Positions 26,959 through 36,590 of a DNA stretch of 64,000 nt are shown here, one piece after another. The notes beneath the pieces are model-generated. The model worked only from the letters and a program-made list of their open reading frames with translations, did no database searches and was not told the origin of the DNA. The stretch is taken from the NCBI GenBank assembly GCA_900547945.1, contig URIT01000001.1:1-64000 (forward strand), written 5' to 3'. How positions within the stretch are numbered: position 1 is the first letter of the stretch; each line of letters starts with the position of its first letter. The position numbers and the translations under genes are program-made. This DNA is from an uncultured bacterium (GTDB taxonomy: Bacteria > Verrucomicrobiota > Kiritimatiellia > RFP12 > UBA1067).

Positions 26959-29900
26959 ATGTGTGGAAAGATGGCCATTTACGCGGGAATCTGGGCGGCC
27001 GTGATGGCAACCGGTCCTCTACGGGCGAGGGACATCTCCTTCACGGGCGGTACGGATGGAACCGGTGTCGATCTTGCCGCAGCCGCCAACTGGGACGGTG
27101 GCGCGCTCCCAACGGCGGATGACACGGGCGTTGTTGCCGTAAGAGAGCATAGGGGTGGGTACGTCCTTTCGGGTGATCTCGCCCTGGGTGGAATCCGCTT
27201 CGAGAACAAGACCGCCCCTGTTTCGCTTGTCTCCGAACACACGCTTACGCTGGGCGCGGCGGGGCTCACGCTGACGGGGACGGGCGACGTCGAACTACGC
27301 GTGCCGCTTGCGACGGCGGCCGACCAGACGTGGAACTTCGGCAAGGGTGCTGCGCACCTCCATGCCACCATTTCGGGCACGGCGACGCTGACGATTGCCA
27401 AGGCCGACGGGAGTTCGACGGTCGTCTACTACCACAAGGCCCCGAACTACGGCGGAAAGATCATCGGCAAGACGGAGGTGCGCTACTTTGACCGTGGCAG
27501 GTGGGCCGATTCGTACGAGGGATCCGCCGTCGTCTATTTCATGATGACGGGAAACGTCGAGATTACCGCGTCGGAGCTTCTGCCCGGCGGGTATTCCAAC
27601 ACGGCCTGGGATCCGAACACGGTCTGGTGCCGCCAGGACGGCTTGGATCTCCAGAACAACCCCACATACGGCTACCTCCTCTACGATACCGACAACTGGA
27701 CGTGTGGCGGTGTCGGGCCGATGCTGAGCGCCGGACGTATCCGGCAGACGGGCGGCGTCCTGAAGGGGCTCGGGCATGGTCCGCAGTTCGGCAGTTCGCA
27801 CCCGCAGAAAACCCAGCCCGGCTATGGCAATTCGTATCCCGTCTCCTATCTTCTCGAAGGCGGCGTGCTTGAAGCTCGGAACGTCACCCTGGGCGATTAT
27901 CAGAAAAACACGCGGCAGCCCTATGCTTTCAAGCAGACGGGTGGGCGCCTGTCGGCCTCGGTGGTCAGCATCGGCGGCGGGCGGCAGTCCAATGCGGGGA
28001 CGTGGGCGGAGTATGTCCTCGGCGGCGGTACGCTTGACGTTGGCGTCGCGCAGACGGAACGTATGCGCGCCATCCAGCTTTTCGCCGCCGGCGACGATGC
28101 GGGCGGGGGCGCCGGCCTTTTCCTCCAGACGGGCGGCGTCGCGCAGGTCCATGCCGTCCGCTGGGGTGCGGGTGACGTCGACCATATCGGAAGCCCGCTT
28201 CAGAACAGCGCGGAGAGAACGCGGGCGCGGAACAGCCGTGGCTTTGGCCTCTTCGAGCTTCGGGACGGCGCATTCAACCTGGGGGCGGGTGGCTTTGGCG
28301 TGTCAAAGTGGTGGAACACGGTCGCGACGAACGCCGGCTACGCCGTGAACCTGTGGGGCGGCACGCTCGTTTCGACGGTTGATCAGACGTGCAAGCTCGC
28401 GTTGAACCTGCCACCATCCGAGACGCCCTTTACGCTCAGGACCGACGGCACATTCCGCCACCTTGCGCCGCTTGCGGGCGAGGGGACGCTCGTGAAGACG
28501 GGTGGACAGGCGCTCTACCTGACGGACGCGACGCGCTTTCGCGGCAGTCTCCGCGTCGAGGCGGGCGAGGTGTCCCTTGTCGGAAACGGCTCGTTCGAGG
28601 ACCTGACGGAGGGCGCGTTTGTCTGGACGGGCGACGACGTGCAGGCGAAACAGGCGCTCGCGGACGGCGATGCGCTGAACGGGTGGACAGCGACGGACGG
28701 CCAGACGACGTTCACGCAGCTGCCGACGCCCGCGGAATCGACAGTTGCCGTGACGGCCCCGACGCTGAAGGCGGGCGACGCGGCCTTCGCGGGCCATGCG
28801 TCCGTTTCGTTCAACAGGTCGGCCCTGAAGCTCGCCGCCGAGCAGAATCCCCTTAGCGGCGTCCCGGACTTCACGGTTGCCCTCGTCTTCCGCATTAAGC
28901 AGGGGGATCTGACATGTACGGAGGAGATGGACTACGCATGGTTTTTTGCAAGCAGTCTGCTGGGAAGTTCGGAGGCGTCGATCACGCTGTCGCACACGCG
29001 GGCGGGCAACTTTTCGTCCACGCCGCGCGTCGTCTTCGGCTGCACGAGGGACCGTAAGAACGGACAGTATTTCTCGGAGCCGGACTACGACATGAACGAC
29101 GGTCGTGCGCATGTCGTGGTCATTTCCTGCACGACGAACGGCGTGGCGATCACGGGCGACGGCTTCGATGGCGTGAACGACCTTCCGGCGTCCGCCACGG
29201 CGTGGTTCCGGAACTGTGCGCTCTATCTGGGCGGAAAGTGCAACGAGGACAAGTTTACGCATGTCAACCAGTTCACCTACGCCCACCTCGCGGAACTGCG
29301 ACTCTACCCGAACCGGGCGCTCTCCGAGGTGGAACGCTTCCGCGTCGGTACCGCGCTCGCGCGTACGTATGGCCTGAACGAGCCGGGGACAATACGCTCC
29401 CAGGCCCGCGTGGCGGGGTTCCCGGAGGCGTCAGCCGAGCCCGAGGTGCCTGCGACGGACTATGTGTGGGATGCGGACGACCTCGCCACCCTGAAAGACG
29501 GCGGCGACCGCGCGGATGGTGCGGAGGTGACGGCGTGGCCCGTTTCGGGTACGGCGGAGGACCGCCTCGCGGCTACGAAGGCGAAGTGCAGCGGGCAGAC
29601 CCTGAATGCGCCAACGTTCGTCAAGGGCGCGGCGAACGGGCACGCCGCCGTCCGTTTCGACCGGGCGCGCAAGACAGGTCTTGCCACGGCGAAGAATGAG
29701 AATCCGCTCAGCGGGGCTACGAGCTGGTCGGCGGTTGTCGTTTTCCGCACGACGGTCGACAGCGCGACGGGAACGGGCGGGGCGTCGGCTGCGGAAGTCT
29801 CGGGCGGCGAAGGCATCTTTGGTGCGCGCAATAACTCATGGGCGTGCAGCGACTGGGGGTTCTCCTGGCACCGGGAGGGCACGATCCTGGCCGCCTGGGG

Positions 29901-30756
29901 GTTTGGGCCGGAAAGCGGGTACTCGACAAAGCGCTGCTTCTTCAGTCGAAATCCGTTCCGCCTGAACGACGGACTGCCACATGTCGCCGTCCTCACGTGC
30001 GACGGCGCGGCGCCAATGACGCGGTATTTCGTCGATGGCCGCGAAATCGCGACTTCAACGTCAAAGGTCGATTCCCAGACGACGGAGAATGGGGGAACCC
30101 CGTTGATGTTCGGACTGCTCAACTACGGCGCTGCCTTCGGTTACTTTTCGGGCGACATTTTCGCGGCGTGCCTCTACACGCGGGCCCTGACGCCCGAGGA
30201 GTGCCGGCTGGTCTGCAACCACTACGCGACGCGCCTCGGCTTCGCTCGGAGCGGCATGATGCCGGTCGGTCTTGAGAACCTCGAGGCGACGGGCCTCGCC
30301 GCGACGAATGTTACGGTTGCCGACGGTGCGACGCTGCGTCTGCCGCGTACGGACGCAGCGCCCTATTTGGTGAGACCCGGCGTCTCGCTGAACGGCGCAG
30401 GTACGGTGAAGGGGACGGTCCGTTTCGCGTCCGGCGCTGTCCAAGTGGCGGAAGGTCCTTCCATTGAGGAAGCACGCCTCGCGCCCGGCGCGGTACTTGC
30501 GGTCGCCTATGGTACGGTTGCGTCGCTCGGCGCGACGGTCGTCGAGGGCCCCCTCTCCGTGCGCATCGAGGCGCTGCCCGCCGATGGACCGGTGCGGGCG
30601 AAAACGAAGCTCTGCACGTTCGCGTCCCTTGACGTTGCGGAGGGGGCGACGCTGACACCGGTCGGCGCGCACGTGAACGGGTCCATGTCGCTTTGCGTGG
30701 TTGACAATGACCTCTACCTCGTCGCGCAGCGCGGCCTTACGCTGATTATCCGCTAG
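26959..30756 (+). CDS. Large secreted LamG/beta-strand repeat surface protein
   Basis: A 1265-residue exported protein with a signal peptide (about 1-24). The first part reads as beta-strand-rich repeats like those of autotransporter passenger regions (GEGTLVKTGGQALYLT and RFRGSLRVEAGEVSL near 495-530). Two concanavalin/LamG-like domains follow, at about 590-790 and 830-1080 (VALVFRIKQGDLT and SAVVVFRTTVDS, each then NDGRAHVVVISC or NDGLPHVAVLTC). A last beta-strand part ends with GLTLIIR, like two other secreted proteins here. No autotransporter barrel is visible. It is probably a cell-surface adhesin or carbohydrate-binding protein. Confidence 0.75.
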   Translation: MCGKMAIYAGIWAAVMATGPLRARDISFTGGTDGTGVDLAAAANWDGGALPTADDTGVVAVREHRGGYVLSGDLALGGIRFENKTAPVSLVSEHTLTLGAAGLTLTGTGDVELRVPLATAADQTWNFGKGAAHLHATISGTATLTIAKADGSSTVVYYHKAPNYGGKIIGKTEVRYFDRGRWADSYEGSAVVYFMMTGNVEITASELLPGGYSNTAWDPNTVWCRQDGLDLQNNPTYGYLLYDTDNWTCGGVGPMLSAGRIRQTGGVLKGLGHGPQFGSSHPQKTQPGYGNSYPVSYLLEGGVLEARNVTLGDYQKNTRQPYAFKQTGGRLSASVVSIGGGRQSNAGTWAEYVLGGGTLDVGVAQTERMRAIQLFAAGDDAGGGAGLFLQTGGVAQVHAVRWGAGDVDHIGSPLQNSAERTRARNSRGFGLFELRDGAFNLGAGGFGVSKWWNTVATNAGYAVNLWGGTLVSTVDQTCKLALNLPPSETPFTLRTDGTFRHLAPLAGEGTLVKTGGQALYLTDATRFRGSLRVEAGEVSLVGNGSFEDLTEGAFVWTGDDVQAKQALADGDALNGWTATDGQTTFTQLPTPAESTVAVTAPTLKAGDAAFAGHASVSFNRSALKLAAEQNPLSGVPDFTVALVFRIKQGDLTCTEEMDYAWFFASSLLGSSEASITLSHTRAGNFSSTPRVVFGCTRDRKNGQYFSEPDYDMNDGRAHVVVISCTTNGVAITGDGFDGVNDLPASATAWFRNCALYLGGKCNEDKFTHVNQFTYAHLAELRLYPNRALSEVERFRVGTALARTYGLNEPGTIRSQARVAGFPEASAEPEVPATDYVWDADDLATLKDGGDRADGAEVTAWPVSGTAEDRLAATKAKCSGQTLNAPTFVKGAANGHAAVRFDRARKTGLATAKNENPLSGATSWSAVVVFRTTVDSATGTGGASAAEVSGGEGIFGARNNSWACSDWGFSWHREGTILAAWGFGPESGYSTKRCFFSRNPFRLNDGLPHVAVLTCDGAAPMTRYFVDGREIATSTSKVDSQTTENGGTPLMFGLLNYGAAFGYFSGDIFAACLYTRALTPEECRLVCNHYATRLGFARSGMMPVGLENLEATGLAATNVTVADGATLRLPRTDAAPYLVRPGVSLNGAGTVKGTVRFASGAVQVAEGPSIEEARLAPGAVLAVAYGTVASLGATVVEGPLSVRIEALPADGPVRAKTKLCTFASLDVAEGATLTPVGAHVNGSMSLCVVDNDLYLVAQRGLTLIIR

Positions 30757-30843
30757 GGAGAAAGGTGGGAGACCGCCCGCTGGGCCGAATCGCACAATCG
30801 TACCCGAGATGCGCCCGTCTCTCGCAACGGCCATGCTTTGTGC

Positions 30844-30849
30844 TATAAT
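30844..30849 (+). promoter_or_regulatory. Promoter -10 box of the Wadjet operon
   Basis: TATAAT at 30844-30849 ends 13 bases before the first ATG of jetA, so the mRNA leader would be very short. Confidence 0.55.
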
Positions 30850-30862
30850 GGCGGCATAAAGA

Positions 30863-32464
30863 ATGAGCATGTCGCTTATGAGACGTAAGAACGAGAATGT
30901 GACGGGGGGCCTCTTTGCGGCGGCGGGCGTTTCGTCCGAACCGGTCGCGATGACGGTTTCGGCGCCGCTGATCGACTCGGCCCTGGTCGCCGAATCTGCG
31001 GTCTGGCTGTCGAAGCGCGCGGTCACGCTCGGCAACCTCCTCGCCAGCGACCGTGCGGCCGAATACGTGGCGATTCTGCGCGCGTTCGCCAAACTGCGCG
31101 AGGGACACGAACCTGAGCCGCTGCATGAGTCCGTCCTGCGCGAGGTCTGCGGCGAAGACGCCTCGCCGGACGCCGAACAGCAGTTCAAGGCGTCCGTCCG
31201 CCAGCTGAAGGACTGGAAGCTTCTCACCGAACGGATTGAGAAGGAGCGTCTGCGCGGCTATCGTGACAAGCGGCGGGATAAGTTCCGCTATCGGCTGGAG
31301 GATGACGCGATTGCCTTCGTCGGCTGGCTCGAGGACCGCCATGCGAAGGACCTCTCCCCCGAAGGCGCGGACATCACCGGAAACCTTCTCGACATGCAGT
31401 GCTCGCTGCTCCACGAGCTGCGGCGCAAGCTGCGGACGGTCGATCCGGAGAAGGTCGACTACGAGTCGTCCGGCGACATCCTCTATCGCGTCGAGCAGCT
31501 GCGCCTGTATGTCGAGGCGACGGCGAAGACGCTGCAGGTCCTGAATCTGCGCCTCCTCGCGTTCGGCACGGTCTTCAAGCCGGACGAGGCGAAGGCGATC
31601 GTCGGCGAGCTCGGTGTCTTCCTCGAGCGGTTCGGACGGCGCTTCGGCGTCCTGTGCGAGGAGATTGTGACGGACCTCTTGGAACTCGGCAAGGCATCTC
31701 ATGTCGGACGCTGGACCGCCTGCGTCGAGCGGCTCCGCACCGAGGCCGCACGCTTCACGCACATCTCGTCCGTTCGCGTTCCCGATCCGTTCCGCATTCT
31801 CGCGGATGCCACGGCCTTCTATGCGCCCGAGGGCAGTCTCGTTTCGCTGATGTCGCGCGTGACGGACTCGGCGCGTCGCGTCTGGGGCAAGCTGAATGCG
31901 CGTCTGCGCGAACTCGAACGGCGCAATCATCGGCTCGAGGACCTGGGGGCGCGACTCAAGGAATTTGCGCTTCTGGCGGAAGACGAGGTGCCGTCGAACT
32001 GGATGAGACGGCTTCTCGAGACGGCCTCGCTCCGCGGCGACGCGCAGATCAGTCCCGACGGCGAGAAGGTAAAGCATCCGCTTCCGAAACTCGTCGAGCG
32101 CAAGAAGCGCGAGCGCATCGTCACCTGGATCACGCCGCGGAAGGTCGGCGAGAAGGCGGACGTCCTCTCGATTGACCAGGCACGCGGCGACCGGCTCAAG
32201 GAGTGGATGAAGGCACGCGGCATCTCGCCGTCCGCGAACGAATCCGTCCGCCTGAGCGCCGGACAGTACGCGTCCTTCGACGACTGCCGCGGACTCGTCC
32301 AGCTCATCGAAAGCGTCCGTCTCGGAAATGGTGCCAAGGCCCGTCGCTATCTCGGCGTCGAAGGCCGCCCCGAATCCGCCCCCGTCGAAGTCGCCACCCC
32401 CGAAGGCGCCCTCGCCTTCGAAGATCTGACCCTCCGTGTGTATCAAGAGAAGGATCCCAAATGA
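30863..32464 (+). CDS. jetA: Wadjet component JetA (kleisin-like)
   Basis: First gene of a four-gene SMC operon. The 533-residue protein begins with helices (SALVAESAVWLSKRAVTLG), then winged-helix-like and long helical segments. This fits the MukF-like kleisin that joins the SMC dimer in Wadjet. The call rests on gene order, size and the neighbouring SMC and TOPRIM genes rather than on a motif. Wadjet systems recognise and cut closed circular plasmid DNA. In-frame ATGs at 30863, 30869 and 30878 all follow the -10 box closely; the first is listed. The stop overlaps jetB by ATGA. Confidence 0.8.
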   Translation: MSMSLMRRKNENVTGGLFAAAGVSSEPVAMTVSAPLIDSALVAESAVWLSKRAVTLGNLLASDRAAEYVAILRAFAKLREGHEPEPLHESVLREVCGEDASPDAEQQFKASVRQLKDWKLLTERIEKERLRGYRDKRRDKFRYRLEDDAIAFVGWLEDRHAKDLSPEGADITGNLLDMQCSLLHELRRKLRTVDPEKVDYESSGDILYRVEQLRLYVEATAKTLQVLNLRLLAFGTVFKPDEAKAIVGELGVFLERFGRRFGVLCEEIVTDLLELGKASHVGRWTACVERLRTEAARFTHISSVRVPDPFRILADATAFYAPEGSLVSLMSRVTDSARRVWGKLNARLRELERRNHRLEDLGARLKEFALLAEDEVPSNWMRRLLETASLRGDAQISPDGEKVKHPLPKLVERKKRERIVTWITPRKVGEKADVLSIDQARGDRLKEWMKARGISPSANESVRLSAGQYASFDDCRGLVQLIESVRLGNGAKARRYLGVEGRPESAPVEVATPEGALAFEDLTLRVYQEKDPK

Positions 32465-33105
32465 AACTCGAAGCTTTGATTGAAAAGGGGGATGCGACGT
32501 CACAGCTGGTGCGGGCGACGCTTAATATTCTCTTGGAGTCGCCGTATTTCTACAAGACGGATGACGAGCGTGCGTTCCTGACTGTGATGCGGTACCGTCA
32601 GGCGTTTGCCGCGTTCTTCGAGAAGATGTTCGGTTGGACGCTGGTGATGGACGCGAAATGCATTCGCCTCTACAAGCCGAAATGGTACAACGAGGCGATC
32701 ACCCAGGCGAACCGCGATCTCTTCGGCTTCACGCGCCGCGACGCCTGCATCGGTTTCCTCTTGCTCCTTGAATTCTTCGAACGCGAGGCGCGTGAGCAGG
32801 GTGTGACGACTGAGGATCGCGAAAACCTCAAGTTCCTTTTCGGCGACTGGCTTGAATATTCGGCTTTGCGGTTCCGTCAGCTCTTCCCGGACAAGACCGA
32901 CGCCTATACGGACGAGAAGGTCCGCCAGATTCTGCGCGAGATCATGCCGTCCCTCGAGCGCTACCGCTTCCTGCGTAAGGTGCGTCCCTCTGCCGACGAA
33001 TCGGTCGGCGAATCCGAAACGATCTACGAAGCCCTGCCCGCCATGTGGCACTACCAGGCCAACCAGCTCGTCGAGTCCGTCACGTTCGAGGAGAACCCGG
33101 CATGA
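32461..33105 (+). CDS. jetB: Wadjet component JetB (MukE-like)
   Basis: A 214-residue protein in the position and size of JetB, the MukE-like winged-helix subunit that binds JetA. It is rich in aromatic and basic helices (LLESPYFYKTDDERAFLTVMRYR, quoted by its ends LLESPYFYKT and TVMRYR) and ends shortly after ALPAMWHYQANQL. It overlaps both neighbours by 4 bases (ATGA each side), so the subunits are probably made in fixed ratio. No catalytic motif is expected or seen. Confidence 0.8.
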   Translation: MKLEALIEKGDATSQLVRATLNILLESPYFYKTDDERAFLTVMRYRQAFAAFFEKMFGWTLVMDAKCIRLYKPKWYNEAITQANRDLFGFTRRDACIGFLLLLEFFEREAREQGVTTEDRENLKFLFGDWLEYSALRFRQLFPDKTDAYTDEKVRQILREIMPSLERYRFLRKVRPSADESVGESETIYEALPAMWHYQANQLVESVTFEENPA

Positions 33106-36100
33106 AACCGTCCGAGAACTACCGCGTGACCGCCGTTCGGCTGGTCGAGTTCCATAACCTCGGGACGACGACCGTGGAGCTTCCCGAGGGCGGACACCTC
33201 TTCCTCCTGGGCGACAACGGATCGGGAAAGACGACGCTCCTTGATGCAATCCATCTCGTCCTCACCGCCGGACGGGATATGGAGTTCAATTCGGCCGCAC
33301 GTGTCGCCGGGGCGAAGGATTCGGGCGGCCGCAGCTATCAGGGCGTCGTCCTCCGCTACAATGCGGTAACGGGGCGTCCCTATCGCGAGACCGGCATCAC
33401 GTATGCCGCGCTGGAACTCACGTCCGATTCGGGCCGCACGCTTTCCCTCGCCGTCGGCCTTGCCGCCGAAGGCATGGACGTCGCCATCGAGCGCTGGGGC
33501 GGACTCGCCTCCGTCTCGATCGCTGACCTTCCGCTGACGGTCACGGAGAACGGACGCGAACGCGCCGCGACGCCGAGCGAATTCAAGAAAGGGATGAACG
33601 ATCTCACCGGCGGCCGCGCCTATGCGCACATCAACGACTATGCGAAGACTGTCGGGGAACGCCTTTTCGGCGGCGAGGAGAAATACGCCGACGTGTGCAA
33701 GCTCCTGCGCACGGGCAAGGCCTACCGCGAGATCGCCGCGCGTGCGGCAAACTATGACGAACTCTTCCGTCAGCTCCTTGAGGATCCCTCGCGCGACACG
33801 TTCGAGCCGCTCCTCAAGGGACTTCGCGAACTCGAGGAAAGCAAGGGCAAGCTCGAACAGATCGACGAGCGCGCGAAGTACCTGACGGACCTCCAGCGCG
33901 AGAGCGACCGGCTTGCGGACCATCGCCTCGGCCTCGCGCTCGTTGCTTGGTCCGAGGCGGAAGCGATGCGCACGCGGGCGGAAGCCCAGGTGGCGCAGCT
34001 GACGGCGGCGCATGATGCCGGCGAGCAGGAAAAGGCTGCGCTCGCAAAGCAGGCCGTCGAAGCGCATGCCGAGACGGAGCGCTTGCGCGGACGCCTTGCG
34101 GAACTGCGGGCGAAGGATTCGTCCGGCCTCGTCAGACGCGAGAAAGAGGCGCGTCTTCGTCTCGAGCATGCGGCACGCCGCACGGCCGAAGCCCGCACGG
34201 TTGCCGAAACGCAGCGGATGGCACTTGTCGCCGAACAGAAGGGACTCTCCCGCGTCCAGAAGGACCGCGCCGCGCAGGCCAAGGCGTCCGGTGACTTTTT
34301 CCAGAAGCAGGCCAAGACGTCCGGACTTTCCTTCGGGACACTGACCGACGCGCTCTTTGCTGTTGCGAACGGCGTCCTTGACGTTTCGACCGAACCGGCC
34401 TTTAACGAGGCGCGGCGCGTTGTTGTCGCCAGCCGCGAGGAGCGGACGCGTGCCGCCTATGAGGCGGAACGGACCAGTGGTGCGGCACAGGAGGCTGCCG
34501 ATGCGGCGTCCGTCGAGTTGAAGCGGCTGACGACGCAAGGCGAAAGCCTGCCGCAGGTTGCGGGCTTTGCGACCGTGCGCGAAGAGCTTCGCGCCGCGAT
34601 GATCTCCGCCCGTCCCGTCTATGAGCTTCTCGAACCCGCGCCCGGCTGTGACGCGCGTCACCTCGCTTTGCTCGAACGGCTCCTGGGCGATGATTTCCTC
34701 GCGACGTGGCTGGTGGATGCGGACCAGGCCGATGTCGTGCGCCGTGCGGTCTGGCAGGAGGGGACCGCGGCGGCTGTGTCCGAACGCGGACAGAACGGCG
34801 CGGCCGATCCGTCCGTCCTCACGCCTTGGCTCGGCGCCTACCTGTCGTATGAGGAGTCCGATCCGGAGGCGATCCGCCTTGTCGCGGCGCAGCTGGTGGC
34901 GAAGACGGGACCGCACGACGCGGACTTCCTGTCCCTCAAGACCTGGAGCTATCGCTGCCGCGAGGGGCTGTTCTCGGACGTGAAGCCGCGGCTCATCGGA
35001 CGCAAGGCGCGCGAGGCGGAGCAGTCACGGCTGGTGCGTGCGGCAGAGGCGCGCGTAGCGGAAGCGGAGCGGACGCTGAAAGCGGCGCAGAAGGCGGAGG
35101 GCGAGGCGAACCGCGCGCTCGCGTTGGCCCGTGAACTCGAGGAAAAGCTTGAAGCGGTCCGCACGGCCGATTGGCGATTGGGCGAAGACTGCCGCGCCGC
35201 GTCCTCGCGTGTGGCGCGGGCGGAGGAGAGCGCGCATCTCGCGGAGTCGCGGCTTGGTGAACAGCAGGCGGACGAAAAGCTGGTTCGAGACGAGCTGGAC
35301 GACCTTCGCCTGCAGATGCGAGAGGCCGGCATTGACGAATCGCTCGAAAAGAAAGTCGCCTCCTTGGAACGCAAGGTCGCGGCAGGCGAAGATGACGAGC
35401 GTCGCATCCTCGAAGCCTTCGGCGCGGTGAAGGGACGTCTCCAGGCGTTGGCCGATCAGCAGACCGTGCGCGCTGTCGAAGCGTCGCGTGCGGCGGAAGA
35501 GGCCGCGCGGGTGGCGGCGTCACTGGCGGACAAGGTGCCGGAAGGGGAGACGGTGGCGGACCTTGTCCGTCGGACCGACGCGGACCTCCTCGCGCCGAAC
35601 GCGGACTTCGCGATGCGCCGCGAGCGGCTTTACGCCGATGCCCGTGTCGCCGAGGCGACGATTGCGAACAAGATCCGCGATGCGAAGGGCGAGGCGTATT
35701 CGTTCTCGTTCGATGTGGCGAACAATATCATCGCAGACCGGCGCGGGAGCGTCTTGCGTGAGGTCATGGCGGATGAGTCGCGTCGCCTGGACGAATTGCG
35801 CGAGGTCATCGACCGTCGGAGCCGCGAGGTCTTCGAGCGCATTTTCATGGGCGAGGTCATGCAGCGGCTGTATGTCAACTATCTGCAGATCGACGGACTC
35901 GTCAAGCGGATCCAGCGCAAGCTGGCGGGACGCCGCTTCGGGTCCAACCGCTACGAATTCACGGTCGCGCCGCTGCCCGAATACGAAGGCTTCGTGGACC
36001 TCGTCCGCAAGGGACATCTCCTCGACGTGGCGGAAGGGAAGGACGAGCTCAGGACGTATCTCGAGGCGCATCGCGAGGAGATCATGAACGCGGACCTCGA

Positions 36101-36590
36101 TACGGTGCCGCCGCTCTTCGACTACCGCAAGTGGTTCCGCTTCCAGCTGAAGGTGCTGGTGGAGAATGAAGAGGGCAAGGTGATCGACCGCAAGCTGAAG
36201 AGCATGGGCTCGGGCGGCGAGCAGGCGGTGCCGAACTATCTCCTCATCCTGACGGTGGCGGAGTTCCTCTATCACGGGAGCGAATCGTCCGATCCGCCGA
36301 AGGCCGCACCGCTTCTCTTCGACGAGGCCTTCTACGGCATCGACGCGGCGCGGCGCGATCAGCTTCTCGCGTTCGCGGATGATCTCGGGCTCCAGCTCTT
36401 CGTCTCCTCGCCCGATCAGGACGGTGTGAAGCGCGAGATCAAGCATTCGGTCTCCCTGATCGTGGTCAAGGACGAGAACCTCGACGTCCACCTGAGTCCG
36501 ATCCACTGGAACAACACCCCCAGCCAAGGCGGCCTCTTTGGAGACGAAGGCCCCGCCGTGGGCATGACGGTGATGGAGGAGACGCGGTGA
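33102..36590 (+). CDS. jetC: Wadjet component JetC (SMC-like ATPase)
   Basis: A 1162-residue SMC/MukB-like ATPase. Walker A is GDNGSGKT (37-44). Long Ala/Glu/Arg-rich coiled coils flank a middle region (about 500-640) that may be the hinge. The ABC signature GSGGEQ lies at 1036-1041 and Walker B at 1071-1075 (LLFDE). In Wadjet, the JetC dimer with JetA and JetB extrudes DNA loops by ATP hydrolysis and presents small circles to the JetD nuclease. All sequence hallmarks are intact, which argues for a working system. Confidence 0.93.
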   Translation: MKPSENYRVTAVRLVEFHNLGTTTVELPEGGHLFLLGDNGSGKTTLLDAIHLVLTAGRDMEFNSAARVAGAKDSGGRSYQGVVLRYNAVTGRPYRETGITYAALELTSDSGRTLSLAVGLAAEGMDVAIERWGGLASVSIADLPLTVTENGRERAATPSEFKKGMNDLTGGRAYAHINDYAKTVGERLFGGEEKYADVCKLLRTGKAYREIAARAANYDELFRQLLEDPSRDTFEPLLKGLRELEESKGKLEQIDERAKYLTDLQRESDRLADHRLGLALVAWSEAEAMRTRAEAQVAQLTAAHDAGEQEKAALAKQAVEAHAETERLRGRLAELRAKDSSGLVRREKEARLRLEHAARRTAEARTVAETQRMALVAEQKGLSRVQKDRAAQAKASGDFFQKQAKTSGLSFGTLTDALFAVANGVLDVSTEPAFNEARRVVVASREERTRAAYEAERTSGAAQEAADAASVELKRLTTQGESLPQVAGFATVREELRAAMISARPVYELLEPAPGCDARHLALLERLLGDDFLATWLVDADQADVVRRAVWQEGTAAAVSERGQNGAADPSVLTPWLGAYLSYEESDPEAIRLVAAQLVAKTGPHDADFLSLKTWSYRCREGLFSDVKPRLIGRKAREAEQSRLVRAAEARVAEAERTLKAAQKAEGEANRALALARELEEKLEAVRTADWRLGEDCRAASSRVARAEESAHLAESRLGEQQADEKLVRDELDDLRLQMREAGIDESLEKKVASLERKVAAGEDDERRILEAFGAVKGRLQALADQQTVRAVEASRAAEEAARVAASLADKVPEGETVADLVRRTDADLLAPNADFAMRRERLYADARVAEATIANKIRDAKGEAYSFSFDVANNIIADRRGSVLREVMADESRRLDELREVIDRRSREVFERIFMGEVMQRLYVNYLQIDGLVKRIQRKLAGRRFGSNRYEFTVAPLPEYEGFVDLVRKGHLLDVAEGKDELRTYLEAHREEIMNADLDTVPPLFDYRKWFRFQLKVLVENEEGKVIDRKLKSMGSGGEQAVPNYLLILTVAEFLYHGSESSDPPKAAPLLFDEAFYGIDAARRDQLLAFADDLGLQLFVSSPDQDGVKREIKHSVSLIVVKDENLDVHLSPIHWNNTPSQGGLFGDEGPAVGMTVMEETR